A DNA stretch of 64,000 bases from Thiobacillus sp. (GCA_018263115.1 JADFDC010000002.1:1-64000), one strand, 5' to 3'. Counted from the stretch's first letter, positions 43,438 to 53,482 are shown. Program-made: numbers and translations. Notes: generated from the letters alone by a model not told the origin.

Positions 43438-44936
43438 GGCTGGGCACTCCGAAGCGTAAGTCCCATGGAAAAGCGGGCTTCCGCAAGTTGAGCATTTTGC
43501 AGGGTTGTACCCGAGAGCGTTGAGCTGGAGGCGGTGTTGACTGGCTCGCTGCGTAATACAACTTCACTTGCGCCAGACTGTGCGCGCAAGTCTTGCATGA
43601 AGTGGTTGATTTTGTCCTTGGCGTCACGGTAATTACCATTAAACGGCCATATGCGTGCGTCGAGCACAAGCGACTCTGCGGGGGAGGTAGTACCACCGGT
43701 GCTCAAACCACTGCTGTCCCAGGAAAGCTTGTCGAGCAAGATGTCGGGGTGGCGGTCAAGAACGTTCGACAGCACTTCATAGGCACGTCGCGGCGTATGA
43801 TTTGCCGCCTCGATCCGGCCGGCGGTTTCAACCAGCCGCGAGAGAGACTCGGCGGATAAAGGCACGTTTGGCAATTGTTTCAAGGTTTCCCGGTACAGCG
43901 TCTCACTCTGTCGGATGGAAGCCTCAATCTGCTGCATCTGCGAGGTGTTCGCGCGTACCTGAAGCCAGTTCCATCCTGCCATGGCGGCACCTGATACCAA
44001 TGCCGCGCTGCCTGCTGCGAATAATCCCCATTTGATCTGATGCAACCGGAATGACTTTGAAAGGGTGGCTGGCGCAAGATTTTCAAAATGCGGCTCCAGT
44101 GCTGCCAGATATACAACTTCAGGTGCGTTGACCATCAGTGCCGCGGGTATGCCCAGCCTGCGGCCAATTTCGTCCGCATCAAGCAGGCGGGTTTCGAACT
44201 GAGGGTCCGCGCCGAGTGAAGCTTGCGCGGACTGCAGCGTTCTGGACAGATCCAGAAGTGCAACTGTCAAACGCGCTTCGCGTGGAAAGATTCGCTGGCT
44301 TGAAAGATAAAGCTGAGTCTTGGATACCTCGTCCGCGATATTCAAGTTGGCGTTGCCCGCGTTGTCTGTACGGGTGAGCCGGGAAAAACGCAAGCGACCC
44401 TGCTGAAAATAGGAAAGCCTCAGCCCCGCAGATTGCCGGGAGGCGAGTAATACATGCGGGGCGGAAATCTTGAGCCGCTTAAGCACATTCTCGGCGGCAA
44501 GAGACATCAATGTCATGCCGGCAAACGGAATATTCTGCCTGCGGATTTCGGCGACCCAGGGTTGCAGCCATTCGCTGTCTGTCAGGGAAACCATCAGATA
44601 GCGGTCATCACGCCGGCCTTCACTGGCGCGTCCCTGTTGTATGGCGGCTGAATAGGGCGCGTTGCGGAAGATTTGCCGCAGCTTGCGCACCAGCAGTTCC
44701 TGGCGAGCGCGGCCAAGCACATGCGGAAGGGTTTCGAGACGGTAATCCTCGTCCACTGAGTCCACGATCAGCGTGACAGGAAGGCGACTGTGCTGCGCCA
44801 GCAGACTGGAAAAACGCTGGAGGCCTTCTTCAGTTGCAGGAACTTCAGCCAGCCAGTCCAGACTGCGCCAGCCCGCCAGCAGGACAAGTCCGCCACGCGG
44901 GCTGAGATAGACGAGGAGACGTTGACCCAGATTCAT
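43434..44936 (-). CDS. MshI-like protein (PilM-like plus PilN-like fusion)
   Basis: A 500-residue protein. The first ~300 residues are cytosolic and look like the actin-fold PilM/GspL-cyto domain (LLVYLSPRGGLVLLAGWRSLDW, PVTLIVDSVDEDYRLETLP). A single membrane helix at ~308-327 (WGLFAAGSAALVSGAAMAGW) leads into a coiled coil and a PilN-like periplasmic domain. Such fusions are typical of MshI rather than separate PilM and PilN. It bridges the ATPase/platform in the cytosol to the periplasmic MshJ/MshK-like proteins encoded next. Confidence 0.75.
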   Translation of the reverse strand: MNLGQRLLVYLSPRGGLVLLAGWRSLDWLAEVPATEEGLQRFSSLLAQHSRLPVTLIVDSVDEDYRLETLPHVLGRARQELLVRKLRQIFRNAPYSAAIQQGRASEGRRDDRYLMVSLTDSEWLQPWVAEIRRQNIPFAGMTLMSLAAENVLKRLKISAPHVLLASRQSAGLRLSYFQQGRLRFSRLTRTDNAGNANLNIADEVSKTQLYLSSQRIFPREARLTVALLDLSRTLQSAQASLGADPQFETRLLDADEIGRRLGIPAALMVNAPEVVYLAALEPHFENLAPATLSKSFRLHQIKWGLFAAGSAALVSGAAMAGWNWLQVRANTSQMQQIEASIRQSETLYRETLKQLPNVPLSAESLSRLVETAGRIEAANHTPRRAYEVLSNVLDRHPDILLDKLSWDSSGLSTGGTTSPAESLVLDARIWPFNGNYRDAKDKINHFMQDLRAQSGASEVVLRSEPVNTASSSTLSGTTLQNAQLAEARFSMGLTLRSAQP

Positions 44937-46135
44937 AGCGGAAGGTTGAACGCCATGTCATAAACCGGCAACAGCACGGTAATCATGAAGAATCCAAGCA
45001 GGATCGCCACAAACAGTATCAGGGCAGGTCCCAGTATCTTCAAACCGCGTTCAATGGAATCTGCGACTTCACGATTGTAAAAGTAGGTCACGTTGTCCAG
45101 CGCACGATCCAGCGCGCCAGTATTTTCGCCCACGCGCAGCATGCGGATCACCAGCGGCGGGAAAATGCCCAGGTTGGCGAAGGAGTCGGTCAGCCCGCGG
45201 CCTTCGGAAATCTGCTGGCCAGCCTGGCGGATACCTGCTGCGACAACACGGTTTCCGACGATGGCTTCGCTGGTCCGCAGCGACTCCAGGACGGTCACGC
45301 CAGAACGATACAAGAGAGAAAGATAGTGGGCGAATCTGGCCAGTATGACTTTCTTCAGAATGGCGCCAAGTATTGGCAGATTCAGCAACAAGCGATCACG
45401 CCACAACTGGCCTGCGGTGGTGCGCCTGGTCCAGACTATCAGAGCGGTCAGCAGGGTGGTAATCAGGAGCAGTAGCCACAAGCCGTTTTCGTTGAGCCAG
45501 TGGGCGGTTGCAAACATGGCCAGGGTGGAAGGCGGCGGCTGGATGTTGGCGGTTTTTAGAAATGGTTCGAAGCGTGGCACCATGTAACCCATCAGCACAC
45601 CCACGGCGATCAGCACAAATATCATGACAAAGGCTGGGTAGATCATCAGTCGCTGGGTTTGCGAGGCAGCTTCGTCCTGCCACTTGAGCGTGGTGGCCAG
45701 GTTTTCGAATACAACGTCGAGCCTGCCGGTTTGTTCGCCCGCTTTCACGACGCTGATGAACACGCTGTCGAATACGGAGGGATGCGCGGCGAGCGCTTGT
45801 GACAACACTTTGCCACCTTCCAGGTCTTCCAGCAGGGCGGACAGGATGTCACGGAAACTGTGCTTGTCCATGGTGTCGCGCAGATCGCGCAGGCCTTCCA
45901 GCAGCGGGATTCCAGCACGGGTAATCTGTTCGAGGTGAAAGCAGAAGGTAATGAGGTCGCGCCGGGTTATGCGCTCGCCGCCAGGCAGGGTTTCACGCCC
46001 CGTTTGACGCAGCGTGATGAGGTCCAGCCCCATGCGTTTCAGACGCAGTTCCAGATCTACTTCGTTGAGTGCAGCTAGCCAGCCACGGTTGGTGCGGCCG
46101 GTCTGGTCCATGGCGCGGTATTGGTAAAACGGCAT
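44933..46135 (-). CDS. mshG: MshG/PilC/GspF-family inner-membrane platform protein
   Basis: A 400-residue polytopic protein with the duplicated T2SSF domain: PFYQYRAMDQTGRTNRGWL start, LLEDLEGGKVLSQALAAHPSVFDSVFISVVKAGEQTGRLDVVFENLA, and a second copy ending LRVGENTGALDRALDNVTYFYNREV. Three or four membrane helices follow the usual pattern. It is the rotor/platform that couples the MshE ATPase to subunit assembly. It shares one base with the ATPase stop and overlaps the MshI-like start by 4 bp. Confidence 0.93.
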   Translation of the reverse strand: MPFYQYRAMDQTGRTNRGWLAALNEVDLELRLKRMGLDLITLRQTGRETLPGGERITRRDLITFCFHLEQITRAGIPLLEGLRDLRDTMDKHSFRDILSALLEDLEGGKVLSQALAAHPSVFDSVFISVVKAGEQTGRLDVVFENLATTLKWQDEAASQTQRLMIYPAFVMIFVLIAVGVLMGYMVPRFEPFLKTANIQPPPSTLAMFATAHWLNENGLWLLLLITTLLTALIVWTRRTTAGQLWRDRLLLNLPILGAILKKVILARFAHYLSLLYRSGVTVLESLRTSEAIVGNRVVAAGIRQAGQQISEGRGLTDSFANLGIFPPLVIRMLRVGENTGALDRALDNVTYFYNREVADSIERGLKILGPALILFVAILLGFFMITVLLPVYDMAFNLPL

Positions 46136-47832
46136 CAGACGCGTCCTGTCAGGTCAACGACACGGGAAACTTCGGCGAGGGAAGTCAGGCCTTCCAGAAC
46201 GCGGCGAATGCCGTCTTCCGCGAGCGGATGGTAGCCGCGTTCCTGCGCTGCCTGCCGCATTGCCTGCATGGGTGCGCCCGAGGCGATGAGCTCGTCCATG
46301 TTCGTATCCAGCCGCAGTACTTCGATCAGCGCCATACGGCCACGATAGCCCTTGCCATCACAATGCTCGCATCCAGTTGGCTGGTAGATCACAGGTTTGC
46401 CTGCTGCTTCCCAACCAAGCAGGTGGGCTTCATTTTCGTCGGGGGTATAAGGCGACTTGCAGTGCGGGCACAGCTTGCGTATCAGCCGCTGCGCCACCAC
46501 GCCAATGATGTTGCCAGCCATGATTCCGGGCGGGATGCCGATATCCAGCAGGCGCGGGAACACGCCCAGCGCGGAGTTGGTGTGCAGCGTGGTGAACACC
46601 TGATGGCCGGTCATGGCGGCACGAAAAGCCATTTCCGCCGTTTCCCTGTCGCGGACTTCGCCGACCAGAATGATGTCGGGATCCTGCCGCATGATGGAGC
46701 GGATGCCGTTGGCAAAATCCAGCTTTACGGTTTCATTGACCGAGGTTTGCCTCATGAGGGTGACCGGATATTCCACCGGATCTTCCAGGGTCATGATGTT
46801 GATGGTCTCGTTGTTCAGGTGTGAGAGCATCGAATACAGCGTGGTGGTCTTGCCTGACCCCGTCGGCCCGGTGATGATGAGGATGCCTTCAGGCCGTGCC
46901 ATCATGAGTTGCAACTGCCTGAGCGCATCCGGCGTGAAGCCCATGCTTTCCATCGGCATGATGGATTTCTCGCGGTCCAGAATGCGCAGAACGATATTTT
47001 CGCCATGAATGCCAGGCTGGGACGACACGCGGAAATCAATCGGCCGGCCATTTAACGTCAGCGACATGCGGCCATCCTGCGGTGCGCGGGTTTCCGCGAT
47101 ATTCATGCCGCACATGACCTTGAGCCGCACGGCGATACCCGGCCAGTAGGTTTTGTGCAGGCTGCGAACCTGTTCGAGCACGCCGTCGATGCGATAGCGA
47201 ATGCGCAGGAAGGCATGCTCTGGCTCGAAATGGATATCTGAGGAGCGGCGCTTGACCGCATCCACCAGCAGCGCACCGACCAGCCTGACGACAGGTTGGG
47301 TGTATTCTTCGACTTCGTGGGTAAAGCTTTGGTAATCGACTTCGCCGGTTTCGATTTCGCGCAGGATACCGTCCAGGGATAAGTCAAATCCGTAGAATAG
47401 GTCGATGTATTCAAGCAGCTGGGCTTCGCCTGCCAGCAGCGCGTCAATTTCCATCTGGCTGCCCAGACCGGCCTTGAGCTGGTCGAGCGCCACCACGTTG
47501 AACATGTCGGTCGTAGCCACCGTCAGCACATCACGTTCCTCGTCGTAGGCAATGGGCAGAAGGTGGTGGCGGCGGGCGAAATCTTCGGGTACCAGTTTCA
47601 AGGCATCGGGATCGGCGACGACCTGCGCGAGGTCGATCGCCTGGCTGCCCAGCGCATGAGCAAGCTGATCACGAAGCACTGCTTCAGTGATGAACCCAAG
47701 CGCCACAAGCTGGCGGCCGATTGGAAGACCGGTGGCTTTCTGCTCCTTGAGTGCGATGCGCAGCTGGTCAACCGTGATCAATCCCTGGGTGGCCAGGGAT
47801 TCGCCCATGCGGAGTTTTTTGCGCCTTTCCAT
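46135..47832 (-). CDS. mshE: MshE-type pilus extension ATPase with MshEN domain
   Basis: A 565-residue GspE/PilB-family ATPase. The N-terminus (8-60) has the tandem MshEN motif known to bind c-di-GMP in Vibrio MshE: RMGESLATQGLITVDQLRIA then PIGRQLVALGFITEAVLRDQL. The motor has Walker A GPTGSGKT (322-329), the Asp box, Walker B DPDIILVGEVRD (385-395), the His box and the zinc tetracysteine CPHC...CEHC (455, 458, 488, 491). All catalytic residues are in place, so filament extension may be tuned by c-di-GMP. There is no PilT-like retraction ATPase in the window. Confidence 0.95.
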   Translation of the reverse strand: MERRKKLRMGESLATQGLITVDQLRIALKEQKATGLPIGRQLVALGFITEAVLRDQLAHALGSQAIDLAQVVADPDALKLVPEDFARRHHLLPIAYDEERDVLTVATTDMFNVVALDQLKAGLGSQMEIDALLAGEAQLLEYIDLFYGFDLSLDGILREIETGEVDYQSFTHEVEEYTQPVVRLVGALLVDAVKRRSSDIHFEPEHAFLRIRYRIDGVLEQVRSLHKTYWPGIAVRLKVMCGMNIAETRAPQDGRMSLTLNGRPIDFRVSSQPGIHGENIVLRILDREKSIMPMESMGFTPDALRQLQLMMARPEGILIITGPTGSGKTTTLYSMLSHLNNETINIMTLEDPVEYPVTLMRQTSVNETVKLDFANGIRSIMRQDPDIILVGEVRDRETAEMAFRAAMTGHQVFTTLHTNSALGVFPRLLDIGIPPGIMAGNIIGVVAQRLIRKLCPHCKSPYTPDENEAHLLGWEAAGKPVIYQPTGCEHCDGKGYRGRMALIEVLRLDTNMDELIASGAPMQAMRQAAQERGYHPLAEDGIRRVLEGLTSLAEVSRVVDLTGRV

Positions 47833-47841
47833 TCTGAGCGA

Positions 47842-48948
47842 CTACTTTTTCAGTTGGCTGATGCGCTTTTCAGCCTGGGTACGATTGAACCGCGTGGTCG
47901 GGCCAGCCAGCTTGAGCGCTGATTCGTAATAACGGATAGCAGCATCGGTCTGCTTTAGATGATCCAGGCTCACCGCCAGATTGAACGCGTAGTCAGCATT
48001 GCCGGGTTCAAGCTGGTGTGCATCAAAGTAAGCCTGCTCGGCATCCGACCAGCGTTTTTGATCGGCATACAAATTGCCCAGCGCGTAATACAGAAATCCG
48101 CTGGACTCGCGTGCGATCATGTTTTTGATACGGGATTCAGCCGCCACGGAATCCGTGGTGCCAAGAGTGTCGATCAGCGCGGCCTGGGCGATGGCATTGC
48201 GCGGAGAGATATCCAGCACGGCCTGATACAGCCGAATGGCTTCGGCGGATTGCCCCCTGGCTTGTGCAATGCCCGCCAGTCCAAGCAGGGCATCTGTATC
48301 AGGGCTGGCGCTGGTTCGCTGTTGATAGAGAGCCTGGGCTTCATCCAGCCTGCCAGCCTGGAATGCGGCATAGGCCTCTTCAAGCAGGTTGGAGCGTAGA
48401 GAAGGTGTTGGTATCAGAACCGAGCTTGAGGTACTCGGCTGCATTGTCGACGTAGAGGGCTGCCGCGCCGGAAGGCGGGCTGGTTTCATCTTGGCCGTTT
48501 GCGGTGTGGGCGGATTAGTAAGCACCGCTTCAGATTGTTCGCCGGAGTTTTCCTCGCGCACGGTTACCGGGGCGACCTCTGGCGGCGTGGTGGGTTGCGG
48601 TTGTGCGAGGCTGGGCGGCGGAATGATGGCAGGCGCAGCGGCTGTCCAGCTTTGGGGCTGGGTCATCCTGTAAAAATAGAAGCCATAGGCTGCCGCGATG
48701 AACACCGCAAGCAGGGCAGTTGTGGGCACCAGTCCAAGCGGCCAACGCCACTCGCGAATTTTGCCAGGATGAGCTATTTCTTCATCCTGGCCGGGAGGCT
48801 CCACCCATTCACGCCTGGGTTTCGACAGCGTGCTTGCCAGCGGTTCAAGCTCGAGTTCGTCCATGCCGTCTTCATTTACATTGACAGCTTTGGAATGACT
48901 GGCGTGGGACTGCTCTGCCTGCCTGAGGGCTTTGAGTAACAGGCTCAT
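47842..48948 (-). CDS. MshN-like TPR protein
   Basis: A 368-residue bitopic protein. The N-terminal MSLLLKALRQAEQ motif is shared by MshN and GspB-like proteins. A membrane helix lies at ~69-92 and a Pro/Thr-rich periplasmic spacer follows (~95-180). TPR repeats cover ~190-360 (YAAFQAGRLDEAQALYQQ, LYQAVLDISPRNAIAQAAL, NLAVSLDHLKQTDAAIRYYESALKL). It probably scaffolds the periplasmic part of the machine, near the secretin encoded just upstream (4-bp overlap). Confidence 0.78.
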   Translation of the reverse strand: MSLLLKALRQAEQSHASHSKAVNVNEDGMDELELEPLASTLSKPRREWVEPPGQDEEIAHPGKIREWRWPLGLVPTTALLAVFIAAAYGFYFYRMTQPQSWTAAAPAIIPPPSLAQPQPTTPPEVAPVTVREENSGEQSEAVLTNPPTPQTAKMKPARLPARQPSTSTMQPSTSSSVLIPTPSLRSNLLEEAYAAFQAGRLDEAQALYQQRTSASPDTDALLGLAGIAQARGQSAEAIRLYQAVLDISPRNAIAQAALIDTLGTTDSVAAESRIKNMIARESSGFLYYALGNLYADQKRWSDAEQAYFDAHQLEPGNADYAFNLAVSLDHLKQTDAAIRYYESALKLAGPTTRFNRTQAEKRISQLKK

Positions 48949-50705
48949 GGGGTGCTGCTGGTCCTCGCGGGCAGCAATCGCTGAAAGCGGCGCATTTCGT
49001 CATCCTGCAATGAGCCATCGGTGACAATGATGGGCCTCAGGAAAATCACCAGTTCGGTTTGGCTGTTCAGTCGTTCATGCTGACCGAAAATGGCGCCGAT
49101 TCCTTCCGGTCGGGACAGTCCGGGCAGTCCGTCGCGTGCGCCGCTGATGTCGTCCTGAATCAGGCCACCAAGAATGACCGTTTGACCGCTACGAACCTGA
49201 AGAAGCGATTCCATTTCACGTACCTGGATAACGGGCACCTTGTTGGGGATGGATACAGGGATGTCGGGATTGGGGTCGATTACATCGCCGACCTTGCGGG
49301 TGATGGTTGGGCGGACATTCAATGTGACCTGACCATTCTCACTCACTTGAGGCGTCAGGCTCATTACCAGGCCAATTGGGACGGTCTGAGCGGTGGTGGT
49401 GAATGACTTCGTGATGCCAGCATTGGCAGCGGTGGTGGTATCGGCCTTGACGTTGAAGTAAACAAGATTGTCGACCACCTTAAGTAAAGCAGTTTGATTG
49501 TTTAGCGCCATTAGCCTTGGACTGGAGAGCACCTTGGTTGAACCATAGGACTCAAGCAGATCGATTGTGGCCTTGAAATCCCACTTGTCATTGTTGGTGT
49601 AGGCGATGGAGAAGAACGGCGACAGGGAATTGGCCAGGTTTGTTTGTGCGGTAGGTGCGGTGGTAACGGACCAGCCGGTTGACAAGCCACTTGCGAGACT
49701 GGACCAATTAATGCCCGCCTTGTATTGATCCTTCAGGCGAATTTCTACAATCGTCGCCTCGATCATTACCTGGCGTTGCGATGCACTGGAAACCTTGTCG
49801 AGATATTCCTGTACCAGTTGGTGCTGCCGCTCGTTGGCAAAAACGGAAACCGTGCCGGCCACAGCATTGACAATGACTTCGCGCTCGCTATCACCGGGCT
49901 GCGGTGCAGCACTTTGCGATATGGCCGAACGAATAAGTTCCTGGTTTTTGGACAAGCTGTTCCTTGCGTTGTCATTGTCCCGGACATCAACCTGAATCCG
50001 ATTGGCTTCTGCTATTGCGGCACGTTCTTCAGACTTTTTCTGCTCTGCCTTGGTGGCGTAAAGTATGTTGACGATGTTGTCCTTCAGCACTACCCAGTAA
50101 TCATTATTGGACGTTGTGGTGACGTTGGTGTTGGAGTTATTGCCAGCAGTTGCGGAGCTCCCGCCAGATGTGACTGCGCCAGATCCGGTTGCGGAAATTT
50201 GCGATGCCACACCGATAGTGGAAGTTGTGTTGCGCGACAGATTGACGTAATTGACCTTGTAGGTTTTGAGGAAAGGCGTATCCGGCAGGATGCTGATGGT
50301 TTTGCCTTCCATCACATAACGCAAATTTGCCTGCCGTGCGATGCGATCAAGGATCGCAGGCAAAGGCTCGTTGACCGCGTTAAGCGAAACACGTCCGGTA
50401 ATGCCGGGGTGGATGTCGATGTTGAATTTGGTGTCGCGCGCGATTGAAAAAAGCAGGTCTTTCACGGCAACGTCGTTGACGACAACGGTATAGGTGGGAA
50501 CCGCCGGTGCGGGACGAGGTGGCGGCGTATAAGGGGCGGACTTGACCGGTGCTGGCGGCGGTGCGGTCTCGACTTTTGCCGGTTCCGCTTCACGCTGGAT
50601 GTGCCCGGGAGAAGTATCAAAAGCCTTTGGCGGTACGCAGCCGGACAGCAAGGGGACAAGACCAGTCCCGAAAATCAGGAATGCCAGGGCGGGGTGAAGA
50701 GTCAT
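48945..50705 (-). CDS. mshL: MshL-like outer-membrane secretin
   Basis: A 586-residue lipoprotein secretin with a lipobox at LLSGC (Cys23). An STN/N0 domain (~75-150; VAVKDLLFSIARDTKFNIDIHPGITGRVSLN) and an N1-like domain (EREVIVNAVAGTVSVFANERQHQLVQEYLDKV) lead to the secretin core, with the signature VPVIQVREMESLLQVRSGQTVILGGLIQDD. A Ser/Thr/Gly-rich low-complexity insert lies at ~165-195. It is the outer-membrane exit pore. No separate pilotin gene is seen; lipidation may do that job. Confidence 0.93.
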   Translation of the reverse strand: MTLHPALAFLIFGTGLVPLLSGCVPPKAFDTSPGHIQREAEPAKVETAPPPAPVKSAPYTPPPRPAPAVPTYTVVVNDVAVKDLLFSIARDTKFNIDIHPGITGRVSLNAVNEPLPAILDRIARQANLRYVMEGKTISILPDTPFLKTYKVNYVNLSRNTTSTIGVASQISATGSGAVTSGGSSATAGNNSNTNVTTTSNNDYWVVLKDNIVNILYATKAEQKKSEERAAIAEANRIQVDVRDNDNARNSLSKNQELIRSAISQSAAPQPGDSEREVIVNAVAGTVSVFANERQHQLVQEYLDKVSSASQRQVMIEATIVEIRLKDQYKAGINWSSLASGLSTGWSVTTAPTAQTNLANSLSPFFSIAYTNNDKWDFKATIDLLESYGSTKVLSSPRLMALNNQTALLKVVDNLVYFNVKADTTTAANAGITKSFTTTAQTVPIGLVMSLTPQVSENGQVTLNVRPTITRKVGDVIDPNPDIPVSIPNKVPVIQVREMESLLQVRSGQTVILGGLIQDDISGARDGLPGLSRPEGIGAIFGQHERLNSQTELVIFLRPIIVTDGSLQDDEMRRFQRLLPARTSSTP

Positions 50706-52039
50706 GTGCGGTTTTCCTCTTGCGGGAGGGTGGCGCGAATTTTTCCCGCCGTTCGTAAAAATACTTCAGGGGTGCGCAGTTCGGGCGGCAGGCCGGATAG
50801 CGCGATCAAGGCGGTCTGCCGGTCCTGAAATTCACCCGCGACCACTACCCAGGCTAAACCATTCTTTGTGCGTGCATTAAAGCCGCGAAGCGGCTGCGGA
50901 AACTGGTCTTGCTTGCCTTCAAGCAGGACAAAGGCTTCCTCGGCATTTTTGGCTGTCAGCACCTGAATGACGAAGGTGCTGGCAGGTGCACTTCTTATCC
51001 AGTTGGCGCTATCCGGAATCGAAGCATCAGTCATCGTTGACTCGACGGGTGTGGCGGCAACGGGCTGAACAGGCAGGGTGATTTTGGCAGCGGGAGGTGA
51101 CGTGAGCAGAGCTGGCGTAGCCTGCACTCCCAGTGCAAACCAGCTTAGATAGGCCAGCAACGTCAATCCAGCGGTAACGCCTGCCATGGCCCAGCCCCAT
51201 CGACGCAGCTTGATGGGGGGTAACCTTGCTGATTGCATTTCAGCGTCTTTTGCGGCCGCCTTGACATGCGCAACGCTAAGGTTGTGTGTTTCATCGCCAT
51301 ACGCGGCCAGCAAGGATTTGTCGGCCAGAATGTTGATGCGCCGCGACAGCCCACCGGAAAATCGGGCGATGGTTTTTACCACGGCATTGGAAAAAAGATC
51401 GGGGCCACGGTAGCCGGCCACCTGAAGACGGCTTCTCAAATAATTGCGGGTGTCGCTTTCGGAAAGCGGTGGCAATGTCAGGTTCAGGGTAATGCGGTCC
51501 TTGAACTGGCGAATCCGTGGGTCAGCCAGGGTCTGGTCCAGTTCGGGCTGGCCAAACAACACGATTTGCAGCAGCTTGTCCGAGGCCGTTTCAAGATTGG
51601 TCAGCAGACGCATGAACTCCAGGCTCTCAAGCGTCATGCCTTGCGCTTCCTCGACAAAGGCTACGACACGGCGGCCGCTGCCGTGACGGGAAAGCAGGGC
51701 ATTATTGAGTTGATCCAGCAGAATCTGGCGATTGCCTGCGGTCGTTCCGTTGACACCCAGATCAGACAGTATCGTGACGAGAATTTCATCGGGCTGCAAA
51801 GTGGGATTGCCCAGATAAACCGTGTCGATATTATCCGGCAGTTGCTGCTGCAGCATGCGGCAGAGCATGGTCTTGCCGCTGCCAACTTCGCCAACGACCT
51901 TGATCAATCCCTCGCCATGGGTGATCGCATACACCAGCGTGGCAAGCAAATCCCCGCGTTGCCCGCCTTCAAACCAGTAGTCGGTGTTGGGCGTGATGCG
52001 GAAAGGGGGATCGGTCAGGCCGAAATATTCAAGATACAA
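50702..52039 (-). CDS. MshM/ExeA-like AAA ATPase with C-terminal SPOR domain
   Basis: A 445-residue protein. The N-terminal ATPase is ExeA/MshM-like: MYLEYFGLTDPPFRITPNTDYWF, Walker A GEVGSGKT (50-57), Walker B-like VVAFVEEAQGM. A membrane helix at ~281-303 separates it from a periplasmic part that ends in a SPOR-like peptidoglycan-binding domain (~355-430; FVIQVLTAKNAEEAFVLLEG, WVVVAGEFQDRQTALIAL). ExeA-type proteins remodel or bind the wall so the secretin can assemble. It is the second gene of the operon, 12 bp after the regulator. Confidence 0.82.
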   Translation of the reverse strand: MYLEYFGLTDPPFRITPNTDYWFEGGQRGDLLATLVYAITHGEGLIKVVGEVGSGKTMLCRMLQQQLPDNIDTVYLGNPTLQPDEILVTILSDLGVNGTTAGNRQILLDQLNNALLSRHGSGRRVVAFVEEAQGMTLESLEFMRLLTNLETASDKLLQIVLFGQPELDQTLADPRIRQFKDRITLNLTLPPLSESDTRNYLRSRLQVAGYRGPDLFSNAVVKTIARFSGGLSRRINILADKSLLAAYGDETHNLSVAHVKAAAKDAEMQSARLPPIKLRRWGWAMAGVTAGLTLLAYLSWFALGVQATPALLTSPPAAKITLPVQPVAATPVESTMTDASIPDSANWIRSAPASTFVIQVLTAKNAEEAFVLLEGKQDQFPQPLRGFNARTKNGLAWVVVAGEFQDRQTALIALSGLPPELRTPEVFLRTAGKIRATLPQEENRT

Positions 52040-52051
52040 CGCGGCGGCCCA

Positions 52052-53482
52052 TTATTCATTGCTGTACGTCTGCATGCGGCTGTACAGCGTGGTGCGGTTG
52101 ATGCCGAGTAGCTTTGCCGCTTGCGAGAGATTGCCGTGCGTCATGTTGAGCGCGGCTTCGACATAGGCCTTTTCCCATTGCCGCAGGGTCTGGTCCAGGT
52201 TGAAATTGGCCAGGGTCTGCAATTGCTTGCGCGCGGTTTCGATCAGCGCCTTGGCATCGTTGGGCAGCGGAATTTCCTGTGGGTAGGCAGTATCGGTATC
52301 CAGCTCGGCCTCTAGTTGCTCGGCATTGACTTTCATGCCGGGATATTTGGTGGTCAGCCGGATGACGATATTGCGCAGCTCACGCACGTTGCCCGGGAAG
52401 TGATAGTCCTCCCACAGTTGCGTCGCATGGGTGTCAAGTTCGAAAGGCGTGCTGCGCGCTTCGCGGGCATAGAAATCGCGGAAGTGATCCAGCAGCTTGA
52501 GTTTGTCCGGCCCCATCTCGCGCAATGACGGCACGGCAATGCTGAAAACCGATAGGCGATGATAAAGATCCGCACGGAAGCGGCTGGCCTTGATTTCGGC
52601 CCGCAGGTCCCGGTTGGTGGCGGCGACTACCCGCGCGTTGGACTTGCGCGACTGGGTTTCGCCCACCCTCTGGAATTCGCCGTTTTCCAGTACACGCAGC
52701 AGCTTGGCCTGCAGTTCAAGCGGTAGCTCGCCGATTTCGTCCAGGAATAAGGTTCCGCCTTCAGCTTCCTCGAAATAGCCTGCGCGCGCCGTGGTTGCGC
52801 CGGTAAAGGCACCCTTGGCATAACCGAAAAGCGTAGGTTCAACCAGTGTGGGTGAAATGGCGGCGCAGTTCAGCGCCAGATAAGGTTTGCTGGAACGGGG
52901 CGAAAGCTGGTGCAGGCTGGAGGCGACTTTTTCCTTGCCGCTGCCCGATTCGCCTTCGATCAGCACCGGGAAAGGCGCGCTGGCATATTGCTGAATCTGC
53001 TGGCGCAGCTTGTCCATGCTGGGGCTGATGCCGACAATGCCGGAATCCTTGGCGGGCGCGGGAACCTTTTCGGCGGAACGCTCCGCATCCTGAATCATCA
53101 GGGCATTGAACAGCAGGGATTTGAGCCTGTCGGGTTCGCAAGGCTTGGCGACAAAATCGATGGCGCCCAGCGCGCGAGCGTGGCGGGCATTGGCTTCGTC
53201 GCTCTGGCCTGAGAGCACAATGATCTTGATGGTGGGCGAGATACCCAGCAAGTCCGATATCAGGGCGAAACCTTCGTCAGGCTTGTGCGGCTGGGGTGGC
53301 AGCCCCAGGTCGACGAGCGCCAGTTGCGGCGGGTTGCTAAGCTGGGTCAGCAGACTTTTAACCTGTGCCCGGGACTCCGCCGCGACGACCTCGAAGTCCT
53401 TGCTGAGAACAAAGCTCAACGTATCCGAAATCAGCGGATCGTCGTCGACGATTAATAGAACGGGTTTATCCGGTTTGGCCAC
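52052..53482 (-). CDS. PrsR-like sigma-54-dependent response regulator
   Basis: A 476-residue NtrC-family regulator. The receiver domain (~6-130) has the phospho-acceptor D58 ([10 protein letters not shown]) and acidic pocket DDD at 13-15. The AAA+ domain has Walker A GESGSGKE (177-184), the sigma-54-contacting GAFTGA loop (224-229), Walker [11 protein letters not shown] (242-251) and [12 protein letters not shown] Fis-type helix-turn-helix closes the protein ([21 protein letters not shown]). It resembles PrsR of the PEP-CTERM/EPS systems but here heads a pilus operon. The GTG start has a GGAG site. A likely partner is the PrsK-like kinase at 39977-41713. Confidence 0.9.
   Translation of the reverse strand: MAKPDKPVLLIVDDDPLISDTLSFVLSKDFEVVAAESRAQVKSLLTQLSNPPQLALVDLGLPPQPHKPDEGFALISDLLGISPTIKIIVLSGQSDEANARHARALGAIDFVAKPCEPDRLKSLLFNALMIQDAERSAEKVPAPAKDSGIVGISPSMDKLRQQIQQYASAPFPVLIEGESGSGKEKVASSLHQLSPRSSKPYLALNCAAISPTLVEPTLFGYAKGAFTGATTARAGYFEEAEGGTLFLDEIGELPLELQAKLLRVLENGEFQRVGETQSRKSNARVVAATNRDLRAEIKASRFRADLYHRLSVFSIAVPSLREMGPDKLKLLDHFRDFYAREARSTPFELDTHATQLWEDYHFPGNVRELRNIVIRLTTKYPGMKVNAEQLEAELDTDTAYPQEIPLPNDAKALIETARKQLQTLANFNLDQTLRQWEKAYVEAALNMTHGNLSQAAKLLGINRTTLYSRMQTYSNE

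Noticed and set aside
46069-46824. Plus-strand open frame of 251 codons opposite mshG/mshE
   Set aside because: Antisense to two strongly supported pilus genes.
49725-50447. Plus-strand open frame of 240 codons opposite the secretin gene
   Set aside because: Antisense to a clear secretin; composition and lack of start signals mark it as a shadow.
51233-52111. Plus-strand open frame of 292 codons opposite the MshM-like gene
   Set aside because: Antisense shadow; the minus-strand frame has Walker motifs and operon overlaps.
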